From: Isoetes taiwanensis
Taxonomy: Eukaryota > Streptophyta > Lycopodiopsida > Isoetales > Isoetaceae
Assembly (NCBI GenBank): GCA_021234155.1
Contig: JAJEKV010000782.1
Coordinates: 28,004 to 92,003 of the forward strand
DNA length: 64,000 bases
Direction of reading: 5' to 3'
Positions 24,561-36,125 of this stretch are shown here, piece after piece. Position 1 is the first letter of the stretch. Each line of letters opens with the position of its first letter. The translations under genes and the position numbers were made by a program. The notes under the pieces were generated by a model that was not told the DNA's origin, searched no databases, and saw nothing but the letters and a program-made list of their open reading frames with translations.

Positions 24561-25310
24561 AGCTTTTCCCCGATCCGCCAAATGCCTTAGTAAGGTCATC
24601 CCAATTTGTTTTAGCATTCTTCCTCAAAATCAACTAGATGGACATAGCCTTCTCCCGTGCAGTCCTATGGTAGTCACCGCTTTTTATCCCTTTTCTCCCA
24701 CTAAGGGCTTTGTCGAGATTCTGCTGGTTTTGGGTTCACTAATCAACTAATCCCCATGTGGATTCCCGCGATTAACACCATTTGTAATTTCAAGGACCGT
24801 GTATGAAAATTCTCCCAAGAAAGTTTTCCAAGAATTTTTCTAGAAACTTATCAATGCTCAGGTCGGTGGTTTGTCATTTCGAAATTCAAAGAAATTGAAA
24901 TTTATGAAATACCTTTTGTAATTCTTCAATGGAAGGATAGTTGTTAAAAAACACTCCTACGGCTTGAACGGGTTGATCCGGATTTTTTGAATCCAAATAC
25001 CAGAATGCTCTTTTTTTAAGGTAATCTTCCGACTTCTAATCAGCGATTACATGTTGGGCACGCCACCGGTAAATGGTCCCTCCATTTGGGCTTATTTTCT
25101 TGGGTTATTTTGGGCTGATCTTCCTTGAAAGATCGTTGTTGCAAGAACCGATTCTATCTATTTTTGGGCTGGGAAACCTTATTTGGTTTCTGATCTTTAA
25201 TTAGATTTTGAACCGTCTGTGATTTGCGCTATTGTAGCCGATGATTGATTGTAAGCAAGGCAAGACGAATTTTTATTTCTCTCCTATGGTCGTCCTTGCT
25301 CTTTTCCATC

Positions 25311-25327
25311 GCTGGGCTCTGATACCA
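25311..25327 (-). other. Copia primer-binding site (initiator tRNA-Met)
   Basis: The minus strand reads TGGTATCAGAGCCCAGC directly after the end of the 5' LTR. TGGTATCAGAGC is the standard plant copia primer-binding site for initiator methionine tRNA. Confidence 0.92.
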
Positions 25328-25500
25328 TAAAGAAATTAGTCATGCAAGCAATCAGAGAGAGGAAAACGCAGTTTGGTGCAATAGGTAGATGGATTTCGTA
25401 TTGAATAGAAACATATACAAAAGTATGCATCAGAGATGCGACGGTTCAATTATGCCAGGTGGACAGACCATGGTTGATACTATATTTCCATATTTTATCA
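25328..25500 (-). repeat. 5' LTR of the copia element
   Basis: This 173-bp repeat begins TGATAAAATATGG and ends CTAATTTCTTTA on the minus strand. The 3' LTR at 8,247-8,420 matches it. The right-hand TGGAA target duplication lies at 25,501-25,505. The LTR is short for copia and ends in TA rather than CA. Confidence 0.9.
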
Positions 25501-25505
25501 TGGAA

Positions 25506-26485
25506 ACCCAAGAGTGTTGTTTAGGATCAGATGAAGTTGCTTTTATTGAATGATGAGAAGAAAATATGGAAATGGGAGAGTAATTATATAAAGAGGGATT
25601 GTGAATTTCTTCCTGAATAACATTGAGATTCTGTTGCTGGGAGATCTCGTCCATATTAAGTTCTCGGATGGCGGTTTTCTTTGAGGAAACTTTACTGGAG
25701 GCATGAAACATAGACGTGGTTTCATATGTCGAGACTGTGCTGGGAATTAGAAGGCACTGGTTGACGAGGGCCTGAAAATGAGCACCCATTGCGGAATCAA
25801 AGCCAGAGCCCAGGGCTTTCTAAAGATGATCAAGTTCTTCAAACATTTGCTACATCAGGAGTTGAGGCCAATCAGTAGGCTTATCAGAATGAATAGTAGC
25901 AATGACAGTATTGTTTGTTAATATGGGTGTTCTTGACAGAATGGACAAAGAAGTTTCTCCATATGACGAAAGACTCATGATTCTTGGCGAAAATAGTGAA
26001 TTTTATGGAGGTAGCAGAATAGGAGATACCCATATATGCTGAGACATCAAAGTTTATGTAGGTCTGACCATCCCAAAGAGTGTAGGGTGCTGACAAGTAA
26101 AAAAAAACCTTGGAGATAGTAAACCGATTAATAAGAATATGAGTTCCATCTACAAAATTTTGATACTCCATGGAGGGTACTAACTAGATGGGCAAAGAAT
26201 TGATGCGATTGTTCTCGATTGGGTTTTGGCGGTTCGTGGTCTGAGACTATGTATAGTTCGGGAGGAGGAGTCGAGCCGGATGAAAGAGATAAAGTGGCAA
26301 AAGGCATCTCCGAGATTGGAAGATGAGCAAAAAATTTGGCTAAGTTCAATAGGGAGTAAAACGCATAAAATTGCAGCCAATCTTTGAATAAGGATTGGAA
26401 TTATGTATGTAATAGATAGCGATAATACGGAGGAGAAATCCAGCAACTTTGTATGTAACCCACTTTTTGTTTTCAATATAGACAT
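25506..26485 (-). pseudogene. Upstream part of the gypsy extra ORF (unknown function)
   Basis: Downstream of the gypsy integrase, on the same strand, are long open stretches: STPPPELYIVSDHEPPKPNR (about 26,260), APYTLWDGQTYINFDVSAYM (about 26,050-26,110) then SATSIKFTIFAKNHESF, and a 100-codon frame at 25,506-25,789. The copia element interrupts this region. The coding potential resumes at 8,241 with a coiled coil. No enzyme motif, signal peptide or obvious transmembrane hairpin was seen, so I do not call it envelope-like. It may be a lineage-specific third ORF of the retrotransposon. Confidence 0.5.
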
Positions 26486-26539
26486 ATGGCCTCATGTTGT
26501 TGTATTTGTTTCTATTGATAGAATATGATTATCACCTTG

Positions 26540-28865
26540 TGAAATGGTTTAATTCGAAATCCATTAATCAAGGATGGAACATGAGTGCCATCCAACTCAA
26601 ACAAGTTGAAATACACCGATGAATCGCTTGTTTCATTTCATAAGGTCCTAACCAACAAAATTTGAGTTTGCCGAATGGTGTCTGGATTGTCCCGTGGTAG
26701 GAGATGGAGATAAGCATCCTACGCGAATTTCATCAAGTTGTTGAAGTTTGATAAACACATTCATTGAGAGCAAAACGGGAGGATTTTGTGTAGTAGCTTA
26801 ACGGAATCTTAGTGTTGATAGAATATATTAGAAGGGCATCAATGCTTCTTGACCATAAACAAGTTTAAATGGTGTTGGGCCCGTAGTGTTGTAAGTCCAT
26901 AAAATTGTCGGTAGTCTTTCATACAAATCACCGAGAAGCATCACAAATTTTTTAAGAATAGAGATCGGGATTTTATTGGTGCTTCCCAAGACCATCGCCT
27001 TTGGGATAGTAAGGTGTGCTTTTTTATGATGAGCGAAGATAATCCATGAGCTCCTTGATGGTATAATTTACAAAATGAACACTATGATCACTAACAAGTT
27101 CCATGGGACATCCAAGGCGAAAGGATAATATTGTGTATATAGAATCCGCCGTGCCGGGCCGCGGTATTAACCGGGAGGATGCAACCGCCATTTAGTGGCA
27201 TAGTCCGCGGAAGACAAAGAAATATAGTGCCCTAATACGTTCGGCTGAGGGAGGATCTACCGGAGGACCAATAAAATGCATTCCCCATTTTAAAGGAAAG
27301 GGGTGTGGCTTCTATAAGGGTTAGCGTTAAGGCATCCGGCAATGGGGTGGAAGCCATATTATCGTATTATCACAGAAGTGCATACATGAGTGACCATCTT
27401 TTGAAGAGTGTATTGCCAAAATAGCCCGGGGGTATTTTTCTTTTCAGGTAGGTATCGCCACTAAAATGTCCACCTCCTAAGCCTTCGCGGGGTTTGGCAA
27501 GGATCACGATGGACTAACCCGAAGAACACATCTTCTGAGAATCATATCATTACCTCTTTTGTACAAGTGGCCAACAGTCATGGTATAGTGACAAGCATCA
27601 CGAAGGAGCTGTTGGTGTTGGAGACGCCAAAGAGAACATGGCGTCAGTGGGCGGGAATGCTCCTGTCAACAAATACTGCTGATAATCATGGAACCAGTGA
27701 TGCATGGCCGTAACCAAAAATAGTTGAGCATCTGGAAAGGTTACCAGAAACACCCGAAGATGGATCTTCCCTGTGAATCTTAGAGAGATGGTCTAGAACG
27801 GTATGAGACTTCCCAGGCTTATGAATGATCTTCAAAGGAGCAAACTCTCGGAGAATAATAACCCAGCGTGCAATTCGTCCCGTGGGCATGGTTTTGTTGA
27901 TTAAATATAGAAGAGCATAATGGTCAACAAAGAACTTGATTTTGCTACTCAGGAGATAATGGCAGAAGCGTTGAACACAAAAGATGAGACCGACAACTTC
28001 ATGCTCTGTAGAAGAATAATTTTGTTCCGCAAGATTAAGCTTCATGCTGGCGGAATGAATGGGCTTGTCTTTATGAGGTTCATATTCGTGGGAGAGGACA
28101 ACACCAATTACAAAGGCGGAGACATCCACATCAACGTGAAAGGGTTTATCCCACTAAGGAGGGACAAAAACGGGAGCCTAAGTGAGTAAAACTTTAAATT
28201 CTTGAAAAGCCATCTCGGTATGGGGTTCCACGCCCAATTCACTTCATCCCATGTGAGTTTATGTACAGGATCAGCTTTCTTAGCTAATCTAGGGATGAAG
28301 GTGGCATAATAATTGACTTTGCCAAGAAAAGTCCGAGCCTCCTTGACATTGGCTGGAGGCTTTGGCTTGCAGGACACAACTGATTTTTATTGGATCCATG
28401 GTGATAACTTGCTTGCTGATCACATGCCCAAGAAGGACACCAGAAGTGACACAGAAGGTGCACTTTTCAGATTGAGGCCCGATGTCCGATTCATCATATT
28501 TTGAAAGATAAGTCTCAATTTGAAAAGTTGATCTTACGGGCTACAAGCTTGAGAAGTCATCCGAAAACTTGAAGAAATGCATTTTCCTTCATGAGTTCTT
28601 AAAAGACTAAAAGCATGATGCATTGAAAAGTGGAGGGTGAATTCAAAAAGACAAAGGAAATAACTTTTAGGCAAAAAGTGCCCCATAAAGGTGGTGAATT
28701 GGATTTCAACCGGCCTTGAGCGAATGGATATCGATTGTAAGCAGGAAAGCCATCTATAAAGGAATATACATTTCATGGGCTAACAACTTCTTCGGGACTT
28801 GATCCGTGAAAGATAATGGAAAATGATCAAGCTCGTGGCTTGTTTTAATTTTCTATAATCCCATC
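26540..28865 (-). pseudogene. Ty3/gypsy pol: reverse transcriptase, RNase H, integrase
   Basis: The minus strand gives the gypsy order. The reverse transcriptase C-terminal half includes a FIDGFPAYNRYPFA block near 28,740, the STFQCIM region near 28,630, and then VKEARTFLGKVNYYATFIPR and KADPVHKLTWDEVNWAW near 28,240-28,340. RNase H follows at 27,686-28,129 (VDVSAFVIGVVLSHEY, SSTEHEVVGLIFCVQRFCHY, FFVDHYALLYL). Integrase follows with CPMELVSDHSVHFVNYTIKE near 27,045-27,110. The N-terminal reverse transcriptase is lost at about 28,865, where duplicated non-coding DNA begins. Many stops and frameshifts make it inactive. RNase H before integrase distinguishes it from copia. Confidence 0.9.
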
Positions 28866-29345
28866 AATCAGGAGCCATGGATTGAGATTCTAGAGAGGGC
28901 GAGCATGCACATCGCATGCATGCATTGCATGCTTCCTACGGTTGGGGAGATCACTATATTAGGCGAGATTCTTCATCAACATCTCATGGCACTTCCTCGC
29001 GGGGAGGGGGCTTGTCCTTGTTTGGATTGACCAATTTGTTGTTTCTTTCATGTTGTGGCATGCCCTTTCACGATCTTGCCTTTTTGGTGGCCATAATCAT
29101 TTAACCTTTAAGCCCTCGACCCCATTTTTTGATAAGGAAGTTCTCTTCTATTCGGGGAGGTTTTTGTCGTTTCATGCGAAGCCCCATTCTAGAATCCCAT
29201 CGATTGAGCCATGGGATCGAGATTCTAGAGAGGGCGGGCATGAATAATATCAAGATGCATGCATTGCATGCTTTTGTGGTGGGAGATCGTTATATTAGGC
29301 GAGGTTCTTCATCAACATCTCATCGGTAGCTTCCTCTTCTCTCTT
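28866..29345. repeat. Direct duplication (about 335-bp period) breaking the gypsy pol
   Basis: A block of about 110 bp (GAGATTCTAGAGAGGGCG, CATGCATTGCATGCTT, ATTAGGCGAG, TTCTTCATCAACATCTCAT) occurs at 28,880-28,993 and again at 29,215-29,330. An associated GGAGGTTTTTGTCGTTT...CCCCATTCTAGAATC block is at 29,155-29,200 and again at about 29,853-29,891. The unit is non-coding. From 29,345 to 29,720 lies GC-richer sequence with a minus-strand open frame of no known family. From 29,900 to 30,750 I see nothing supportable. Confidence 0.65.
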
Positions 29346-30753
29346 AGCGATTACCTTGTTTCTCTATTCTTTGAAACCCACCCTCCCTTAATTTTTAATG
29401 TATTTGTAAAATGCGGCATGCGTGACCAGCCCCTCTATTTAAAGAGGTTTTCTTTTGTTGTTGTGGGGCGTGATCCAGCCTCTCCCACTTTGGGAGGTTT
29501 ATTTTTCACGTTTGTTCTAGTGTTGATGTGTGTGCGATGGGTTGTTTAGCGGCCAGCCGACTTCTCCATTCATGGGTTTTGGGAGGCGATTTTTTCAGCT
29601 TACATTTGTCCAAGCCCCCGTCGGGCGGGCTTATCACTAGGGTTTTCCTCGAAAACCCGTAAGGGCTTTTTTTAATCGATGATAAGCCTTCGGCAGGTAC
29701 ACAAATCAATCATCTATTAGCATTGTATTTTTTGGGGTCCAAGTTGTATAATTGGACATTCCCTTTATTTTTCGTGGTAGTTACAGGTAACGGCCACCAC
29801 TATCCACCATTGTAGAAAATTTGCTGAGATGAATGAGAAGTCTATCTATGGAGGTTTTTGTCGTTTTCATGCGAGCCCCATTCTAGAATCTATGCAAACA
29901 TGGATTTTACCATTGTGCTTGAGAGCAAGAACTATAAGGCTTAAAAAACATAATTGACATGTTCATCAGGTGGATACTATAACTAAATATCCAAGTTCAC
30001 TTCATTATCGAAAAGCCAAACATCAATAATGGATCATATTTCTGAGAACCAATTTAACTATTGAGCATCCACAAGAATGTTACATATGAAGAAAACAGAA
30101 ACAACAATACGTAAACAAAGCAAATAGGTGTAATATCACAGTCTGACCTTTGTGGGTTGCACATATACTACAGCAATAACACTGCAACCATGATTAGCGT
30201 CTGTGCATAAAACTTTACGGCTAGAAAGCGGTAGTGATTCACCACAACGGTTTACTCGATTCGGTTAAAACCACGAGCAACAAATAGATTATAGCGAGCA
30301 ATTCTCTTGCTCGGAATTTCTATACACAAGCAATTCAGCGGATAAGCACCTTGACCAAGCCACCTGCCCAACCGATTCGGATCTTAAGGAGATAAAAGCG
30401 ACATGGAGCATATACGCACATCGCTTTTTGCCTTCATGCTATTTAAGTTGAACATCGTCGCGCAATTTATAGCTATCTCCACCAAACCGGATATTGAATA
30501 TCGTGCCTCCATTTCATATAATATATTGTTTAAATCCATATACCATATAAAACTCATATGGCATGATACCTCTACAACATAAGCTATCGAAGACGGACCT
30601 TAAAGAGATAGAAGAAAAAAGGCTCAAAACTTAAAGTCGGTTTGTGAAGATCTAGTGGCTGCGGTATGTAAAATGTTTAAAAGGTCAAAGAGTTATTGAT
30701 TGACCTTGCTACTAAATAGAAAAAAAAGAGGCTTATTTTCGGGGTTAGATCGG

Positions 30754-31280
30754 TCAACCATATGCATGAAACAAAGCATCGTTAGGTCCCATGTGCATAA
30801 GAAAAGCTGTTGCCGAATAGTAGACAAATATAGCATGGAGATTTTTGTCCCTATGAGGCCCATCTTTGCACATCAAGTTATTTCTATCTCCTGCGGTTAG
30901 TACATCATAGAAACAACTATAGACATGAAAGAAGTTGTCCAAACCAAAATCTTCCAGAAGCAACCTAAGTGTGTATTTTTGCTTTGATTTAACCATAGAC
31001 TTAAGATTTGAAATAAAATCCCCTCCATCTCCAGAACAGAGCTTACGTTTACTAAGTCGCCAGCTTGCCAAGTCGCAATCTTTACCAAGTCGAATGGCTA
31101 CCAGAGCTAGGGCGCGGGCGCGTTCTTCCTGCAAGCATAGTTGTAGCACAGAGGGGACTATAGATGGAAAGAACTAGCTAAAACACATGAAAAAGGAAGG
31201 TCAAGGCAGTCTAGGGGCTCATTTCGACTCCTCTCCTCTGCCACATCGCTCAATCTCTTCAGAGCGAGAAAGGGCGCCAT
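30754..31280 (-). pseudogene. Unidentified gene 5' fragment
   Basis: On the minus strand an ATG at 31,278-31,280 opens a frame (MAPFLALKRLSDVAEERSRN) that runs about 40 codons to a TAG. It is followed, after a frame change, by a longer open stretch (30,754-31,149) containing KRKLCSGDGGDFISNLKSMV then KSKQKYTLRLLLEDFGLDNF. The composition and the GC-rich leader upstream of the ATG look like the first exons of a host gene or a captured fragment. A splice between the two pieces is possible but not demonstrated. The family is not recognised. Confidence 0.35.
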
Positions 31281-31390
31281 ATGGAAGGCGCTTTCGGAAC
31301 CGAACCGACCAAATTTTGAAATGAATTAGTGGAAGCAGCGGGAAAAATGGCACAAATGTTTTTGTTTGCCACAAAATCGTTCTTTTTTAA

Positions 31391-33933
31391 TTCTTTTGGG
31401 GTTGCCCTTCAAGGGCAAGCCTGTTAGAAGTAATAACGTGCCTAAGTAGTAATACACATGGCAAAAGCAGTTTTAGTTGGTCAAAATTAGACTTCGAATC
31501 TTTTGTGACATTGCAACCTGGAAGCAGTTTGTAATGGTCGTGGTCGAGTTGCTATAGCCGTTGTTTTTACATGCCAGATTGTTAATCCGATCGTGATTAA
31601 GACCCTGCCGCTGTGATCATACCACAGGTGATCCAATCTGTTGTAAGGTATTTTACTCTTAAGCAGGACAAGTAGTTTTCAGAACAGTTTCTACCCAAGC
31701 CTGTGTATAGGTTGAAATGTTCTTGATTGATTTAAAGCTTTGTGCTTAACTAATCCTTTATGGATTCTTTATGCATAATTATTCCTTTGTGTTTCTTTGT
31801 GGATTAAAAGGGAGAAGATTGTAGGAGGTTGAGCTTGGATTATTATAAGGTTCAAGTCCGGGGCTCAAAGCTTTAAATCTAACAAAGCCCTCCTCACGTG
31901 GGAATGTGGGATATTAGGTATATGCGGAATATGCAAGATATACCTCATGACTACCCTAAAGTTGATGTGGCTAGTCACTCACTTTTCCACCTCTATTTAC
32001 AGTCGAGGCGAGTAAGCCTATTCAAAGCCGGCATATATATTCTATGGGAGATCGGCGGTTTTACAAAATTTTCAATGCCAGGCGTTTGCGACATTTTTAT
32101 GTTAGCATTTGTGTTGGTCTTGTATCAAAATTCAGTTAAAATAGAGGCATTTTGGCAATCATGTTCATTTTATATGTTGACGGGGCCGAGTTTAGGAAGG
32201 CAAGAATCGATTCGATAACCAACGATGTGGTGGTCTTCTTTTTTTTTGGTAGTGAAGCCCATGTTTCTTGATTGGCTAGCGTGTTCAACATGGATGTGCT
32301 TGCGGAAGGATTACAAGAGAGAAATCCGGACCATCGAGAAATTGGACCAACTTTGGGTCTCTAATTAATATTCTATTCATCTTGCAACCAAGTAAAAGGA
32401 ACAAATATGGGTGACCACAAGCATAAGCATTTTTCTATTTATTTCTACGGTGCAAGAATGCAAATTCGGTGAGAATAGGTTAGGTGAAGGACCTCATTTT
32501 AACTCTCTTTGTATGCTTTCGTGCATTGGCTGGCAAATAATCTAGTTGTTGCTTCTTGTGCCAAGGTCCTAACTCAATTATAAAACAAGATGCTAACGCA
32601 TCAAAGCGGGGAACATCATAGCGTGAATCAAAACTTCACATGTGTATCCACTTCCAAAATTTTGCATGTCTTCTATATCGGCTTTGAAAACCCAATTTGC
32701 ATGTTCAAAGCTTACCAGCTCTTTCCAAAAGAACTCAACATGATATTCAAGCTCACCGGCCCTTAGGAAAGAACTCACAATGAAAGGTTATCTGCTATGC
32801 ACTTAGATTCTGTGAATTCTTTAAAAAATACTATACTTTCCAAGTTAATCCCATGATTATATTGGGGACAATACCTAATTTCTTTGGCTCCTCAAAGACT
32901 CCGTGAGCTTCATTTTGCACAAGAGTTCGAGCTTCAACCTTTGGGTCTAGATTTAGTCAAGACGGAAAAGAAGGGATGTCTAGGAAAATCATCTTTGATT
33001 GTGCCCCCTAATCATTTTTTGCCCCGGATGACATACATAATGATTACGGCAATCAAGATATTGCGAGAACCATCTAACATACCATTAGTATTTTTCTAAG
33101 CATATCGATGTAGTTGAAGACGAACGCTTAAAAATTATAGTCCAAAGGCGGCCTATGAGCCCTCACGGGCTCAAAAAAATTCCACAGCCTAGTTCTAAAT
33201 GTTGCTAACTTATGGGCGTAGAATCATTTCTTGTCTTGCCATTTTACGTAAATTACAAAAGACGAGTTGTATTTATTTGTAACTCAAATGGCGACCCATT
33301 AAAAATATATCGCTAATTCAAACGGTATGTTTCCTCGATCTTCTTCCCTATTATAGCTCTTTACACCATCAAAGTGTTCTTTGAAGGACAAAAGCCAAGT
33401 TGCTTTATCGGAATCCAAGTCTTGGACTACTGCGCTTTCACCGCAAAAGACACTAAAACGATGAAGGATTTCTTTGTGGTTAAAACATAGCGACTATGAA
33501 CCAAAGCAATCAAAATTCCTACCTAAATGACCTTCTTCAATTGTTTCATACCGATTTTTCTTTACTCCAAGCTCCTTCTCCGTAGTCGGTTTTACGGCTT
33601 CTTCTAATTCATCCTTGCCGTACGTGTTTTACCCAGCCATCTCTCTTATGGTGAATGGCTTCTTTGAATGGGCTTGCATGTGATTCCTCGGGCGGTGCCT
33701 CCTTTGCCTTGCCCTCTCGCTGTCACCACGGTGAAATTGCGGGAACGATATCCACCTTTCGTTCCGCCAAAGAAAATCTCCGCCGGGCCTAACCATCACA
33801 AATGTCACAAAAACTCTAACTAATCCCGAACAATCGCAAACGCGTAATTAGAATATTTTATGGAATATTATATTCAAACCAAATCAAGGCCTTTTATATG
33901 TCACTCCACCCTCCAACAAGAGGGTTGCCCCCC
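31391..33933. other. Long stretch with no supportable gene
   Basis: Only short open frames are present. The best are plus 31,898-32,218, minus 32,593-32,778 (FLRAGELEYHVEFFWKELVS) and plus 32,884-33,099, and none has a recognisable domain. The stretch starts with TTCTTTTGGGGTTGCC at 31,391-31,406, which nearly matches the arm of the inverted repeat at 33,939-34,022. It could therefore be the inside of an old element. That is speculative. Confidence 0.25.
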
Positions 33934-33938
33934 TATGT

Positions 33939-34022
33939 GCAACCCCAAAAAGAATGGTGATGATTTCGCCGCTATACAACCTGAGTGCCTCTTTTACGCA
34001 TAGAGTTTCTTTTTGGGGTTGC
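33939..34022. repeat. Perfect 16-bp inverted repeat, small foldback
   Basis: GCAACCCCAAAAAGAA (33,939-33,954) and TTCTTTTTGGGGTTGC (34,007-34,022) are exact inverted complements around a 52-bp loop. A near copy of one arm lies at 31,391. It could be a MITE remnant. No target duplication was identified. From 34,025 to 34,880 the sequence is AT-rich with no gene that I can support. Confidence 0.6.
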
Positions 34023-34884
34023 CAAGACACTCGCTCTAGCTCTGAATATACTCATAGAGTAAGATGCAATAGGATCAGTTTGGCTTTTTTTTATATTTTA
34101 GAGTATAAAACAGATCTTGACCCAGATCATTCAAAGGCATCAACTATTACTCATGTTAATGGTGAAGTTGGCTTTATTTACCCAACGAGGCAGGATATCT
34201 TGGTTTTGAGAATCTGAACTTCATGGTCGAGCATTTGCCTTCCTTTTCTGCCACTTTTGTGTCTAGCCTTCTGACTCATACCAACTCCTCTTCCTCATCC
34301 TCTTCCTCATCTTCTTCTTGCAGTGCCAAGTTCTATGAATTGACTTGCCCAGCCTCGTAAACAAACCTTCTGGTCTAAGAAAACGACACCCTATGCTTAA
34401 ACAAAAAAGACCCAACATGAACGACGAAACAGATTCCATGAAAGCAAGGTTTCTCGTTACATTTAAGTAGCAATGGCAAAGCATTCACATGTCAAATAGT
34501 CATTTCATTAATTACAAGGTTTCTAATATTGCTATAAGGTTACAAGTTTGATATCGATTCATTGAGGTTTCTCTCATTGTTAAGCGACAATTTGATTTAA
34601 ATCTATATCATTAGTGACACATCATTTTTTTTTCTTTTATAAAATTTATTGCTTGACAAGGCTCATTTGATTCTACAATGCATTACACACGTGCTTCCCC
34701 TATATTTAGAAGTTTTGCATCTTTATGGAGGCCCAAAACATTTGCATTTGGGAAAATACAAGACTTCTAACACAAACACAATAATAAACTGTTAACAAGC
34801 ATAGTTTATAACCACATCAAATAACCTTAGCATCTTTGCAAAATTTAACATGGTTCTCGAGCTATCGATCGAATACAAAGTTAC

Positions 34885-35620
34885 GATAACTAGCATCCGA
34901 AATTACGATATTAAAAATGTATATAAAAAAAAACATTCCATAAATTAATAGAGACCATCGTAAAATCTAAAATCCATATAATTAAGTCTAGTAAGAAGTA
35001 GTAATGGTTTTGCAAGTTCAATATCCGTTGACAACTAGCATGCGAAAGCATTAAAAAATGTGTGATTAAAAATGTATATAAAAACATCATTCCATAAGCT
35101 AATGATGATTGCCAGAGACCATTGTAAAATATATAATTCATAGTACAAAGTAGCAATGGTTTTGCAAAATCAATATATGCATAAAACACATCTTCTAAAC
35201 TATTGACTTATTTCAACAACTATTGTAACGATTGTAAAATTCATGTACTTAGACATGATATGAACTAGCAATGATTTTGCTAAATCAATGTACACTTAAA
35301 ACAATCATATAAATCGATAATGATTTATAGAAACTAGTGTAAAATTTCAAATTAGTACAAAAATATGATATTAACTACTATTGCTTTTGTAAAATCAATA
35401 TATGCATAAAACACATCTTCTAAACTATTGATGATTTCAAAAAACTATAATAATGATTATAGAATTTATGTAATTAAGCATGGTAGGAACTAGCAATGAT
35501 TTTGCTAAATCAATGTACACTTAAAAACAATGTTACAAACTAATGATGATTTATAGAAATTAGTACGAACTTTGGAATTAGTACAAAAAATATGATATGA
35601 ACCACTATTGGTTTTGCATA
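34885..35620. repeat. Minisatellite with alternating (dimeric) 110/115-bp units
   Basis: Unit starts fall at 35,155, 35,270, 35,380, 35,495 and 35,606, marked by AATGRTTTTGC(A/T)AAATCAAT or the variant ATTGSTTTTG. Lengths alternate at 115, 110, 115 and 111 bp. Units 1 and 3 share ATATGCATAAAACACATCTT and are closer to each other than to units 2 and 4, which share GTACACTTAAAA. This is a two-unit higher-order period of about 225 bp. A longer, more diverged unit of about 152 bp starts at 35,003, and a partial one lies before it. Confidence 0.85.
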
Positions 35621-35639
35621 ACCGGGGAAGGACACATGG

Positions 35640-36120
35640 GTTTTTCTACATTGTGGATTGTTGTATAAAAAAACCACATACATACCGGTTTTCATGGTAA
35701 TTTTTATACAAGTTCATTTTGGGGGCCTTTGTGTTTATCACGGAGGTCTTTGGCTTGGGTCACATCGTAACCCAAACGTAAACTCCTTTGAGGTAAAATT
35801 CCACTTGCTAGGAATCGCGGCTTCTTGCTTGGGTGGTGATGAGCAAGCACTCATCCGGGGGCGTTTGGGGCCATAGCTAGATGAAGAATTCGTGATCAGA
35901 ATTCAAGCAGAAGGCGTGGGCGGGATAGTGAAGCGAGAGGCAAACCAAGAAAGAATTTGGGAAAGAATTTCAAAATCCGGATAATTTGGGTTTCGGAGTA
36001 GTGGATAGCCATTAATCATGGCGATTACTAGCGGTCATGATGTGAGTTATTCCAAAAAATGTGCATTCTAGGTACATATGTATATGTACAAAAAGGGCTA
36101 CATTTATAGACACCCTTTCA
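35640..36120. other. Non-coding stretch next to the second transposase copy
   Basis: Short frames only. There is a TGTATATGTACA-type palindromic patch near 36,080. No inverted end resembling the 9,211 TIR is visible here. Confidence 0.3.
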
Positions 36121-36125
36121 TGCTT

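Larger units (their letters stand above)
8247..25500 (-). mobile_element. Ty1/copia LTR retrotransposon, complete structure, interrupted by a 12.26-kb element
   Basis: The element is bounded by two LTRs (8,247-8,420 and 25,328-25,500) and by an exact 5-bp target duplication, TGGAA, at 8,242-8,246 and 25,501-25,505. A primer-binding site complementary to initiator methionine tRNA (TGGTATCAGAGCC on the minus strand) abuts the 5' LTR at 25,311-25,327. The order on the minus strand is gag zinc knuckle, integrase, reverse transcriptase, then RNase H, which is the copia order. Without the insertion the element is about 5.0 kb, a normal copia size. All coding domains carry stops or frameshifts, so it is inactive. 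Confidence 0.93.

Noticed and set aside
25506-26485. Endogenous pararetrovirus or envelope gene
   Set aside because: No movement-protein, coat-protein or transmembrane signature is visible. The region lies directly downstream of a gypsy integrase on the same strand, which explains it more simply.
30700-30900. Plus-strand 66-codon frame
   Set aside because: It overlaps the better-supported minus-strand exon-like region and has no features of its own.
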